From NCBI GenBank assembly GCA_025361325.1, contig JANYAL010000387.1, forward strand, positions 1-7,373: a stretch of 7,373 bases of DNA, written 5' to 3'. The position numbers and the translations under genes were made by a program. The DNA comes from Bacteroidota bacterium (GTDB taxonomy: Bacteria > Bacteroidota > Bacteroidia > Chitinophagales > Chitinophagaceae). Positions 1 to 5,673 of the stretch are shown here, in pieces; positions within the stretch are counted from its first letter, which is position 1; each line of letters starts with the position of its first letter. The notes below the pieces were generated by a model, which saw only the letters and a program-made list of their open reading frames with translations, had not been told where the DNA came from and ran no database searches.

Positions 1-2
1 AT

Positions 3-494
3 GACAGATTGATCGCAATCCGGCTAACCGTCCTGATCTTTAGCCTGGTAATGGGATGTCTGGTCTTGCTGATCACACAGGGGGCGATGCTGAAATGGAT
101 AGGTGTAAAGAATATCAATGTTCGTATCATCATTTCTTATATAAGATGGATATTCATCATAGCCCTTGTATTTTATTCCATTGCTTCCATTTATAAATTC
201 GCACCCGCCGTACAAGAAAGATGGAAACTGCTTTCCCCGGGCAGCATACTGGCTACTTTACTCTGCCTGCTTTCTACATTGGGGTTCTCTGCCTTTGTGA
301 ACAATTTCGGAAATTATAATGTCCTGTATGGTTCCATTGGTACCATCATAATTCTAATGGCACTTATATACATCAATTCACTTGCCCTCCTGATAGGGTT
401 TGAACTGAATGTAAGCATCAAATCCCTCAAATCGATAGCGATAGCACGTGAAATAAAAGAAGCCGGGATTACCATTCATCAAAAAATCACCTGA
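3..494 (+). CDS. YihY/BrkB family inner-membrane protein, C-terminal part (5' end outside window)
   Basis: The frame is open to the left edge (codons from base 3 read D-R-L-I-A-I-R), so the TTG at 9 is probably not the start and the N-terminal part of the gene lies outside. Counting from that TTG, about four hydrophobic segments are visible: residues 5-27, 41-63, 78-100 and 107-131. The last carries the family hallmark: YGSIGT (107-112), a hydrophobic helix, then GFELN (130-134). The L-S-P-G before the third helix (75-78) also fits. YihY/BrkB proteins are usually about 280-320 residues with six membrane helices, so this is roughly the second half, followed by a short charged cytoplasmic tail. 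The family was once mislabelled as ribonuclease BN; its molecular function is not firmly established, and transport or envelope roles are only suggested. The stop is TGA at 492-494. The next gene begins 56 nt later on the same strand, so co-transcription is possible. Family assignment is confident; function is not. Confidence 0.85.
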   Translation, partial: DRLIAIRLTVLIFSLVMGCLVLLITQGAMLKWIGVKNINVRIIISYIRWIFIIALVFYSIASIYKFAPAVQERWKLLSPGSILATLLCLLSTLGFSAFVNNFGNYNVLYGSIGTIIILMALIYINSLALLIGFELNVSIKSLKSIAIAREIKEAGITIHQKIT

Positions 495-510
495 GAGGTC
501 CTGACTTTTT

Positions 511-552
511 AACAGATATCAGTATCTTTAAAATAAAAAACAGATATAGTAT
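511..552 (+). repeat. Imperfect direct repeat in the leader of the thioredoxin-fold gene
   Basis: AACAGATAT followed by AGTAT occurs at 511-525 (with one extra C at 520) and again at 539-552, where the second copy runs into the ATG at 551. The offset is about 28 nt, close to three helical turns. The first copy overlaps TATCTTTA (523-530), which differs from the Bacteroidota -7 box TAnnTTTG only in the last base. No clear -33 TTTG is seen upstream. It could be a regulator site or chance similarity in AT-rich DNA. Confidence 0.4.
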
Positions 553-1156
553 GAAAACAACGCTTTATACTTTCCTTGCAGCCGGTGCATTTGCTGCACT
601 TGCCTTTTCTTACGGAAACCCCTTACCCATCGGAAGTCAAATGCCCAAAACCGATGTGAAATTAAAAGATATTTCAGGCCATGAAGTAACCCTGAAAGCA
701 GAAGTAAAGGAACACGGACTCCTGGTCATGTTCAGCTGCAATACCTGTCCCTTTGTAATCAAGAACCAGCAACGAACCGTTGAAACGGGTAAGTACGCTC
801 AAAAAATGAATGTGGGTTTTATCATTTTGAACAGCAATGAGGCCCAGCGCAGTGATGATGACAGCTATGAGGCCATGCAGCATTATGCCAAAGTACAGAA
901 CTACCAGTGGAATTATGTGGTAGACAGGAACAATGAAGTAGCTGACGCCTTTGGCGCCAACCGCACACCTGAATGTTACCTATTCGATAAGAACCTGAAA
1001 CTGGTTTACCATGGTGCCATAGATGATAACCCAAGCGATGCTGGCAATGTTAAACGTCACCATTTGCAGGAAGCCATCAATGAACTGGTGGCCGGAAAAG
1101 ACATCACGGTGAAAGAAAGTAAAAGTGTAGGGTGTAGTATCAAGAGGAAGGGTTGA
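551..1156 (+). CDS. Exported thioredoxin-fold, peroxiredoxin-like (redoxin) protein with CNTC motif
   Basis: This is a 201-residue protein. Residues 1-20 form a Sec-type signal peptide (K-T-T, then a hydrophobic stretch rich in Ala), so it should act in the periplasm. The rest matches the AhpC/TSA-like subgroup often called PRX-like 1. It has F-S-C63-N-T-C66-P-F-V at the active site, an L-N-S-N stretch (93-96), the cis-proline region R-T-P140-E-C142, a Y-H-G-A-I-D-D segment (153-159), and the conserved C-terminal G-C195-S-I-K. The C-x-x-C and the cis-Pro suggest thiol-disulfide exchange or reduction of peroxides; the substrate cannot be told from sequence. Cys142 just after the cis-Pro and Cys195 are extra cysteines that could take part in redox chemistry. 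The ATG at 551 is chosen because the signal peptide begins there; an A-rich stretch precedes it and no Shine-Dalgarno is present, as usual in Bacteroidota. A terminator-like hairpin follows. The family call is firm; the exact biochemical role is inferred. Confidence 0.87.
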   Translation: MKTTLYTFLAAGAFAALAFSYGNPLPIGSQMPKTDVKLKDISGHEVTLKAEVKEHGLLVMFSCNTCPFVIKNQQRTVETGKYAQKMNVGFIILNSNEAQRSDDDSYEAMQHYAKVQNYQWNYVVDRNNEVADAFGANRTPECYLFDKNLKLVYHGAIDDNPSDAGNVKRHHLQEAINELVAGKDITVKESKSVGCSIKRKG

Positions 1157-1210
1157 TCAGTTTATAGTTAATGGTTTTTAGTTTTTTATAACCAGAAATA
1201 AATTATTCTC

Positions 1211-1242
1211 GCCCGGGTTTTAAAAAGAGCCGGGTTTATTTT
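1211..1242 (+). terminator. Intrinsic terminator between convergent genes
   Basis: CCCGG (1212-1216) pairs with CCGGG (1230-1234) around a 13-nt loop that could close further by T-A pairs. The 3' arm is followed by TTTATTTT (1235-1242) on the plus strand. It lies 55 nt after the stop of the upstream thioredoxin-fold gene. On the minus strand the hairpin is followed by an A/T mix without a clean T run, so it may serve the convergent gene only weakly. Confidence 0.7.
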
Positions 1243-1263
1243 GTTCCAGCCACAAGCCAAAAA

Positions 1264-1749
1264 CTACAATCCTATTGCCTGTTTCAACATAGCTTCAAAA
1301 TCTTCAGCCTTGATATCATCTTCTATAAATTTCCGGAAACCAGTTTTGCCATTTACAAGTAACGTAGCCGGAATAGCCCCGCTCCAATTCTTATCTATCA
1401 GAGGGCAGAACACATCGGCATCCGTTTCATTCAGCCAGGCTATTCTGGTATCGAATTGTTTCTTTCTGGCAAATGCCCTGATCTTGGCCGGGTAATAATC
1501 CGGCAGGTCAAGACTTACCAGCAGCAACTTCACTTTCCGGCTTTTGTATTTATTGCACAGGCTGATAAAATAAGGGATCTCTGCCACACAGGGCTTGCAA
1601 AAAGTGGCCCAGAAATTCACTACGTAAACTGTATCGTTGTCCTTGCTGAAATAACGCACCACATCGTTCATCTTCCATTTAGGAATGGGTTGTGAATACA
1701 CCGCCATGCATAAAAAAGCGGTAAACATAAGCAGATACAGTTTTTTCAT
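1264..1749 (-). CDS. Exported TlpA-like thioredoxin-family protein (WATFCKPC)
   Basis: This is a 161-residue protein. Residues 1-19 look like a signal peptide (MKK, a hydrophobic core, then Y-S-Q), placing it in the periplasm. There is no lipobox at Cys14, so a lipoprotein is unlikely. The thioredoxin domain fills the rest. A beta strand V-Y-V-V-N-F leads to W47-A-T-F-C51-K-P-C54-V-A-E57-I-P59, the typical TlpA/ResA active site with Phe in place of the more usual second Trp. S-G-A-I-P127-A-T supplies the cis-proline. Such proteins reduce or exchange disulfides outside the cytoplasm, for example in cytochrome c maturation or repair; which target applies here is unknown. There is no N-terminal DUF4369-type domain, so it is a stand-alone thioredoxin. 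It faces the other thioredoxin-fold gene tail to tail with a hairpin between them, and diverges from lpdA. The start is ATG at 1749, immediately before the signal peptide. Confidence 0.88.
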   Translation of the reverse strand: MKKLYLLMFTAFLCMAVYSQPIPKWKMNDVVRYFSKDNDTVYVVNFWATFCKPCVAEIPYFISLCNKYKSRKVKLLLVSLDLPDYYPAKIRAFARKKQFDTRIAWLNETDADVFCPLIDKNWSGAIPATLLVNGKTGFRKFIEDDIKAEDFEAMLKQAIGL

Positions 1750-1790
1750 CGTCTGTAAAAATAAGCAGAAAGCAGTATAGTATGTTCCGG

Positions 1791-1819
1791 TTCAAATAGA
1801 TTGAATTGTTAATATTCAA
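1791..1819. repeat. Alternating TTCAA/TTGAA half-sites in the divergent spacer
   Basis: TTCAA (1791-1795), TTGAA (1801-1805) and TTCAA (1815-1819) form two overlapping inverted repeats. The second extends to 6 bp, TTGAAT (1801-1806) with ATTCAA (1814-1819), around a 7-nt spacer. The cluster lies 42-70 nt before the TlpA-like start and overlaps its candidate -7 box. It could be an operator, but AT-rich DNA gives such matches by chance. Confidence 0.3.
1793..1800 (-). promoter_or_regulatory. Candidate -7 element for the TlpA-like gene
   Basis: On the minus strand this reads TCTATTTG, one base away from the Bacteroidota TAnnTTTG -7 consensus. It sits 43 nt upstream of the ATG. No good TTTG is found at the expected -33 distance; a TTG lies about 16 nt upstream. 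Weak prediction. Confidence 0.28.
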
Positions 1820-1856
1820 CGCTTCCAACTTACAGATTTATATAGACAATAAACCA

Positions 1857-1888
1857 TTTGGCTGGAACCCCATTTCAAAGTAATTTCG
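1857..1888 (+). promoter_or_regulatory. lpdA: Bacteroidota-type promoter for lpdA
   Basis: TTTG at 1857-1860 is followed after 20 nt by TAATTTCG at 1881-1888. This fits the Bacteroidota primary sigma pattern (TTTG, about 19-21 nt, TAnnTTTG) with one mismatch. Transcription from here would begin near 1895 and leave a leader of about 110 nt before the ATG. I see no clear riboswitch or strong hairpin in that leader. Confidence 0.5.
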
Positions 1889-2007
1889 CAACTCATGCTG
1901 AAGTATTGGCTACATGATATTGGAAAAACTACTAACCTAAAATAATCATCGAGTATCAAGTACCCGGTATTAGCATCAAAATCAATAACAATAATAAGTT
2001 AGCAAAC

Positions 2008-3396
2008 ATGGCATACGACGTAATAGTGCTTGGCAGTGGCCCGGGTGGTTATCCTGCTGCAATCAGAGCAAGCCAGTTGGGTAAAAAAGTGGCGATCATT
2101 GAAAAAGAAAGCCTGGGAGGTGTTTGCCTGAACTGGGGTTGTATACCCACCAAGGCACTCCTGAAAAGCGCTCAGGTTTTTGAATATGCTAAACACGCAT
2201 CTGCCTATGGCATCAATGTATCTGACCCCACTACCGACTTTGGCGGCATCATCAAACGAAGCCGGGGCGTGGCGGATAAGATGAGTAAAGGGGTGCAGTT
2301 CCTGATGAAAAAGAATAAGATCGATGTCATCATGGGCTATGGCAAACTTCTAGCCCCCGGCAAACTCGAAGTGACCACCGCAGACAGTAACAAGCAAATA
2401 GTGGAGGCAAAGCACATCATCATTGCAACCGGTGGACGTGCCAGAGAATTGCCCAGTATGCCCATTGATGGCAAAAAGATCATCGGTTACCGCGAAGCGA
2501 TGGTATTGCCCGAACAGCCCAAAAGCATGATCATTTGTGGAAGCGGTGCCATCGGATCTGAATTCGCATACTTCTATAACAGCATTGGTACAAAAGTGAC
2601 CATCGTGGAGTTCATGCCGCGCGTTGTACCCGTGGAAGATGAGGAGATCAGCAAGGAACTAGAGAAACAATTCAAAAAACAGGGTATCACCATCATGACG
2701 GGTAGTGAGGTAATTAAAGTTGAAACAGGCGGGAATGGTATAAAGGCCAAAGTGAAGACAAATGCGGGTGAGGTGGAATTGGAAGCCGATATCCTGCTGA
2801 GTGCAGTGGGCGTGGTGGCGAACATTGAGAATATCGGACTGGAAACGCTGGGTATCAAGACAGAAAAAGGGAAGATCATAGTGGATGCCTACGGGCAGAC
2901 CAATATTCCGGGCATTTATGCCATTGGAGACTGTACCCCTGGCCAGGCCCTGGCACACGTTGCCGCAAAAGAAGGCATCAATGCCGCGGAACACCTGAGT
3001 GGTCATCATCCCGAACCAATGGATTATAACAATATCCCCGGATGCACCTATTGCTCTCCCGAGATCGCCAGCGTTGGGTATACCGAAAAAGCGGCCAGGG
3101 ATGCTGGTTATGAAATCAAGGTCGGCAAATTCCCCTTCATGGCAAGCGGCAAGGCCAGTGCTGCCGGCGCCACCGAAGGATTTGTGAAAGTGATCTACGA
3201 TGCTAAATACGGGGAGTTCCTCGGATGCCACATGATCGGCATGAACGTAACCGAAATGATTGCGGAAGCTGTAGTGGCCCGTAAACTAGAGACAACGGCG
3301 CATGAGATATTAAATGCAGTACATCCGCATCCCACCATGAGCGAAGGACTGAAAGAAGCTACTGCAGTTGCATACGGAGAGGCGATAGATGTGTAA
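2008..3396 (+). CDS. lpdA: Dihydrolipoyl dehydrogenase (E3), EC 1.8.1.4
   Basis: This is a cytoplasmic flavoenzyme that reoxidises dihydrolipoyl groups on E2 or GcvH proteins with NAD+, serving the pyruvate, 2-oxoglutarate or branched-chain dehydrogenases and the glycine cleavage system. All 462 residues, the usual length, are present. The FAD-binding G9-S-G11-P-G-G14 is followed by acidic E32. The redox disulfide lies in G-G-V-C40-L-N-W-G-C45-I-P-T-K. The second FAD contact is T-G-G near 141-143. The NAD site is G178-S-G180-A-I-G183 with E201, which favours NAD over NADP. The second FAD motif is A-I-G-D308. The catalytic dyad is H441 and E446 in H-P-H-P-T-M-S-E. The dimerisation domain begins near 345. 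C346 and C349 (G-C-T-Y-C-S-P-E) form an additional C-x-x-C at the interface-domain boundary. No E1/E2 genes are adjacent, so it is a free-standing E3. The start fits M-A-Y-D-V-I-V directly before the Rossmann strand; there is no Shine-Dalgarno. Confidence 0.97.
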   Translation: MAYDVIVLGSGPGGYPAAIRASQLGKKVAIIEKESLGGVCLNWGCIPTKALLKSAQVFEYAKHASAYGINVSDPTTDFGGIIKRSRGVADKMSKGVQFLMKKNKIDVIMGYGKLLAPGKLEVTTADSNKQIVEAKHIIIATGGRARELPSMPIDGKKIIGYREAMVLPEQPKSMIICGSGAIGSEFAYFYNSIGTKVTIVEFMPRVVPVEDEEISKELEKQFKKQGITIMTGSEVIKVETGGNGIKAKVKTNAGEVELEADILLSAVGVVANIENIGLETLGIKTEKGKIIVDAYGQTNIPGIYAIGDCTPGQALAHVAAKEGINAAEHLSGHHPEPMDYNNIPGCTYCSPEIASVGYTEKAARDAGYEIKVGKFPFMASGKASAAGATEGFVKVIYDAKYGEFLGCHMIGMNVTEMIAEAVVARKLETTAHEILNAVHPHPTMSEGLKEATAVAYGEAIDV

Positions 3397-3400
3397 CAAA

Positions 3401-3417
3401 AGACCCCGCCCGGGTCT
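3401..3417. other. GC-rich hairpin just after lpdA
   Basis: AGACCC (3401-3406) pairs perfectly with GGGTCT (3412-3417) around a 5-nt loop, 5 nt after the lpdA stop. No T run follows on the plus strand, so it is not a standard terminator in that direction. It could protect the lpdA 3' end, act as a partial terminator, or terminate transcription on the minus strand, where TTTTGTT follows it. Confidence 0.45.
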
Positions 3418-3449
3418 GTAAGCCCCAACGGATTTATAAAATACGAAAC

Positions 3450-3812
3450 ATGAAAAGATCCATTTTTACAGCAATTATGATACTCTCCGCTTCCCTTGCT
3501 TTCGCTCAACAGGAGATTAAAGCGGAAGATGCCGCAAAGCATGAAGGAGATTCCGTTAAGGTCTGTACCAGGATATTCGGTGCAAAGTATTTTGAGAACT
3601 CTAATCGCGCTCCCACCCTGCTGAATGCCGGGGCAAAATATCCTGATGCCCCACTTACCCTCGTCATATTTGGTGATAACAGGCCGGCTTTTAAAAATAA
3701 GCCGGAAGAATTTTATGTGGACAAGAATGTTTGCGTTACAGGAAAGATCGTCATCTATAAAGGCAAACCCGAGATCATACTGACCGGGGAAGAACAGATC
3801 ATTATCCATTAA
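3450..3812 (+). CDS. Small exported OB-fold-like protein
   Basis: This is a 120-residue protein. Residues 1-19 are a clear signal peptide (MKRS, a hydrophobic core, then A-F-A before Q20), so the mature form of about 100 residues is periplasmic or outside the cell. The mature part reads as a small beta barrel. It starts with I-K-A-E-D-A-A-K-H-E-G-D and V-K-V-C39-T-R-I-F-G, continues through T-L-L-N-A-G-A-K-Y-P (56-65), and ends with D-K-N-V-C95-V-T-G-K-I, Y-K-G-K-P and E-I-I-L. This pattern (A-x-K-H-x-G-D, V-C-x-x-I, V-C-V-T-G-K-I, Y-K-G-K-P) resembles small OB-fold or nucleic-acid-binding-like proteins of Bacteroidota, and sometimes tails of secreted nucleases. The two cysteines may form a disulfide. 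Ligand and function are unknown. It starts 53 nt after lpdA on the same strand, with a GC-rich hairpin between and no obvious own promoter, so partial read-through from lpdA is possible. Confidence 0.75.
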   Translation: MKRSIFTAIMILSASLAFAQQEIKAEDAAKHEGDSVKVCTRIFGAKYFENSNRAPTLLNAGAKYPDAPLTLVIFGDNRPAFKNKPEEFYVDKNVCVTGKIVIYKGKPEIILTGEEQIIIH

Positions 3813-3941
3813 CCCGCATCACCATATTCTGCATATCCCCTAACTGTGCAATTGTTATATGGACTTCTACATTCCCTTAACTGATTTTAACAATAATATT
3901 TTGTGTTTTCCCAGTCCGGACCTTACTTCAAATAAAAAAAC

Positions 3942-4436
3942 ATGAGAAGATCAATACTGGCAACTCTGTTCTGCCTGTCTATTCAATGTCTGGATGCCCA
4001 GGCCTACTATTTCAAAGGAGAATGGACGGAAGTACAATCAACGATCCGATTTAAAGGCACTTTCAAGATCACCATCAGGAACAACAACCTGGTCAGCGGG
4101 GAACTTCTCTGGACATTCATCGCAGCCGACAGTACCAGTGCCGAAAACCTGTCTTTCTATGCCGGTAAAAAAGGAAGGATGGGAATTGAATATGTATCAG
4201 GCACCTACAACCCATCCACAAATGATATGTATTTTGAGGGGACTGAAAAGAAAGATCCATTTGAAATCATCGGACTGGACAAATACTATCTCAAACTTTC
4301 CTATGACAAACTGGTGCTGCATGGTAAGACCGATTCGAACGGTAAAGACAACGGATTATTTTATGCCGCCAGGTTAACCGGAACCGATGGTGCCAAAATA
4401 TTTGCCATGCAAAAAGAGTCATTCCCCGATAATTAA
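3942..4436 (+). CDS. Exported protein of unknown function, beta-rich
   Basis: I do not recognise a characterised family. The protein has 164 residues. Residues 1-19 form a signal peptide (MRRS, a hydrophobic core with two Cys, then L-D-A before Q20). C11 and C16 lie in the leader and would be lost on cleavage, so the mature protein has no cysteine. Nothing shows a lipobox (S-I-Q-C does not fit well). The mature part alternates short polar and aromatic strands: F-K-G-E-W-T (24-29), F-K-G-T-F-K-I-T-I (37-45), V-S-G-E-L-L-W-T-F (51-59), Y-Y-L-K-L-S-Y-D-K-L-V-L-H-G. This suggests an antiparallel beta sandwich or barrel, perhaps lipocalin-like. The start at 3942 follows an A-rich tract (AATAAAAAAAC) without Shine-Dalgarno. 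The 129-nt upstream gap is AT-rich; ATATTTTG near 3897-3904 is an approximate -7 box only. It converges on the DUF4197 gene, 59 nt away, and I see no strong terminator there. Confidence 0.72.
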   Translation: MRRSILATLFCLSIQCLDAQAYYFKGEWTEVQSTIRFKGTFKITIRNNNLVSGELLWTFIAADSTSAENLSFYAGKKGRMGIEYVSGTYNPSTNDMYFEGTEKKDPFEIIGLDKYYLKLSYDKLVLHGKTDSNGKDNGLFYAARLTGTDGAKIFAMQKESFPDN

Positions 4437-4495
4437 TGACCAATTGTATTGTTGTTAAAACGGGAGTGTAAACTTTGATAGTAATACAAAGCAGT

Positions 4496-5260
4496 CTATT
4501 TACCGCCAAATACCTTTTTCAGAATATCAGTGACCCTGGCTGCAGGGTCCTTACGGATCTTCTGTTCTTCCAGCCCAATCCGGTAGAACAAGCCGCTTAA
4601 GGCCTTTTCTGTGACATATGCCGCCAGGTCGGTATTGACCGGTTTCCTCGAGAACAGGTTGTAGGCGGAGAAAACGTCTTTCCAGTATTTGGTGGCGTCC
4701 ACTTTTAACAGGGAAGAATCAATTACAGGCCTAAACTTACTGGTAAGTTCAGCCGTGGTGGTCTTTTTCAGGTAATCCGTAGCTGCAAAATCACCCCCCT
4801 GAAGTATCTGCAGGCCATCCCTGATGGTCATTTGTTTTATGGAATTCCAGAAGATATTCCCAATCCCTTTTGCGGCATCTTCAGCAGCACGGTTCATGGA
4901 CAGTATGGCTTTGTCCACCAGCTTACCCATACCGAAATTACGTAATGTCTTCTCAGCCTTCTTTGCCTCTTCCGGCATCAATATCTTTACCGCCATGTCG
5001 GCGAAATAACCATCCACCTTACCAAGTTTATGTGCACTGCTGTCCGTTCCCACACGCAAAGCTTCTTTCAGTCCGCTGATGATATCTTCATTGCTGAGGT
5101 TACGGTTGGAACCGTTAACCGGTTTAATGATCTTATTCAGTATGCTTTTACGGGTAGTATCTTTTTTTGACAGTTTATCCAATATTCCTTTTATATCCTG
5201 TGCCTGGGTAAGATTTGATATGACATGTAACAGGAAGAGTAAGTAAAAGAAGTGTTTCAT
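4496..5260 (-). CDS. DUF4197 family exported protein
   Basis: This is a 254-residue protein from ATG at 5260. Residues 1-21 are a signal peptide (MKHFFYLLFLLH, then Q-A-Q), so it is probably periplasmic. The remainder matches DUF4197: S-G-L-K-E-A-L-R-V-G-T (62-72), K-L-G-K-V-D-G-Y-F (78-86), the helical stretch S-M-N-R-A-A-E-D-A-A (121-130), Q-M-T-I-R-D-G-L-Q-I-L-Q-G-G-D-F-A-A-T (143-161), D-L-A-A-Y-V-T-E-K-A-L-S-G-L-F (211-225), and the end A-A-R-V-T-D-I-L-K-K-V-F-G. The predicted fold is mostly alpha-helical. No enzymatic activity is established for the family. The frame also stays open upstream to an ATG at 5302, adding 14 residues. The downstream start is preferred because the signal peptide begins there and because a perfect -7 box lies inside the longer version. 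It has an upstream neighbour on the same strand but is separated from it by a strong terminator, so it is likely transcribed alone. Confidence 0.88.
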   Translation of the reverse strand: MKHFFYLLFLLHVISNLTQAQDIKGILDKLSKKDTTRKSILNKIIKPVNGSNRNLSNEDIISGLKEALRVGTDSSAHKLGKVDGYFADMAVKILMPEEAKKAEKTLRNFGMGKLVDKAILSMNRAAEDAAKGIGNIFWNSIKQMTIRDGLQILQGGDFAATDYLKKTTTAELTSKFRPVIDSSLLKVDATKYWKDVFSAYNLFSRKPVNTDLAAYVTEKALSGLFYRIGLEEQKIRKDPAARVTDILKKVFGGK

Positions 5261-5283
5261 ATTTTGTTTTTTTTCAGTAGTAT

Positions 5284-5291
5284 CAAAAATA
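5284..5291 (-). promoter_or_regulatory. Bacteroidota -7 box before the DUF4197 gene
   Basis: On the minus strand this reads TATTTTTG, an exact match to TAnnTTTG, 23 nt before the ATG at 5260. The nearest TTTG upstream is only 12 nt away, shorter than the usual spacing, so the -33 element is weak. The leader would be only about 17 nt. The site supports the downstream start for the gene. Confidence 0.5.
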
Positions 5292-5340
5292 AAGCCAATC
5301 AAGCAAATGAATGGTTAAATATATGGGTTGACAGGGTTGA

Positions 5341-5375
5341 TAAAAAAACGGAGACTGCAAAACTGCAGCCCCCGT
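5341..5375 (-). terminator. Strong intrinsic terminator of the T9SS repeat-protein gene
   Basis: On the minus strand a 12-bp stem (5364-5375 with 5348-5359, including two G-T pairs) closes a 4-nt loop (5360-5363) and runs straight into seven T residues (complement of 5342-5348, the first of which pairs in the stem). It begins 28 nt after the stop codon of the repeat protein. This is the best terminator in the window and separates that gene from the DUF4197 gene. Confidence 0.9.
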
Positions 5376-5403
5376 CTATCATTGCACGCTTAAACACCAG
5401 TTA

Positions 5404-5673
5404 TTAATAGATCATCACTTTGCCCCGCGCTACCTGTGCACCACTGTTGTCGAGGATGACCACTTCATAGATACCTGAAGCTGCTGAACGCAGGTTCACA
5501 TCCATTCTTTCATAGGAACCGTTGATCGGGTAAGCCTGGGAATACACCATTGATCCTTTGGCATCATATACGATCAGCGTGCGGGGCGTTAAATTACTCA
5601 AACCACTGAACAGCCGTACCTGGAACCTGCCCGCATTGGGATTCGGATAGATGAACAGCTTACCTGCATCAAT
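5404..5673 (-). other. T9SS type A C-terminal sorting domain
   Basis: These are the last 89 residues of the repeat protein. They begin near I-D-A-G-K-L-F-I-Y-P-N-P-N-A-G-R-F and end in G-K-V-M-I-Y. The Y-P-N-P motif, the middle V-Y-D-A-K-G strand and the G-I-Y-x-V strand are the standard blocks of this beta-sandwich signal, which is recognised by the PorU/PorV machinery and normally cleaved on export. It implies that the genome encodes a T9SS elsewhere. Confidence 0.92.

Noticed and set aside
1895..2007. The lpdA leader of about 110 nt, considered as a riboswitch or structured regulatory RNA
   Set aside because: I found no stable hairpin or known aptamer core by eye; it is plain AT-rich sequence.
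2659..3231. Minus-strand open frame of 190 codons inside lpdA
   Set aside because: lpdA has every catalytic motif on the plus strand across this stretch; the antisense frame has no family features.
3195..3809. Long minus-strand open frame (204 codons) opposite the lpdA end and the OB-fold-like gene
   Set aside because: It overlaps two well-supported plus-strand genes and shows no recognisable domain; it is an antisense shadow.
3896..3941. Possible promoter before the unrecognised exported gene (ATATTTTG near 3897-3904)
   Set aside because: It misses the TA of the -7 box and there is no TTTG at the expected distance, so it is mentioned only within the gene entry.
3994..4377. Plus-strand open frame of 127 codons in another frame of the unrecognised exported gene
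   Set aside because: It lies wholly inside a frame that has a signal peptide and a proper start; composition (many Pro, Arg, Thr) is typical of a shifted frame.
4444..4489. Inverted repeat TTGTATT/AATACAA and a CTTTG/CAAAG hairpin in the convergent gap, considered as a bidirectional terminator
   Set aside because: Both stems are short and AT-rich, the spacer is long, and no T run follows on either strand.
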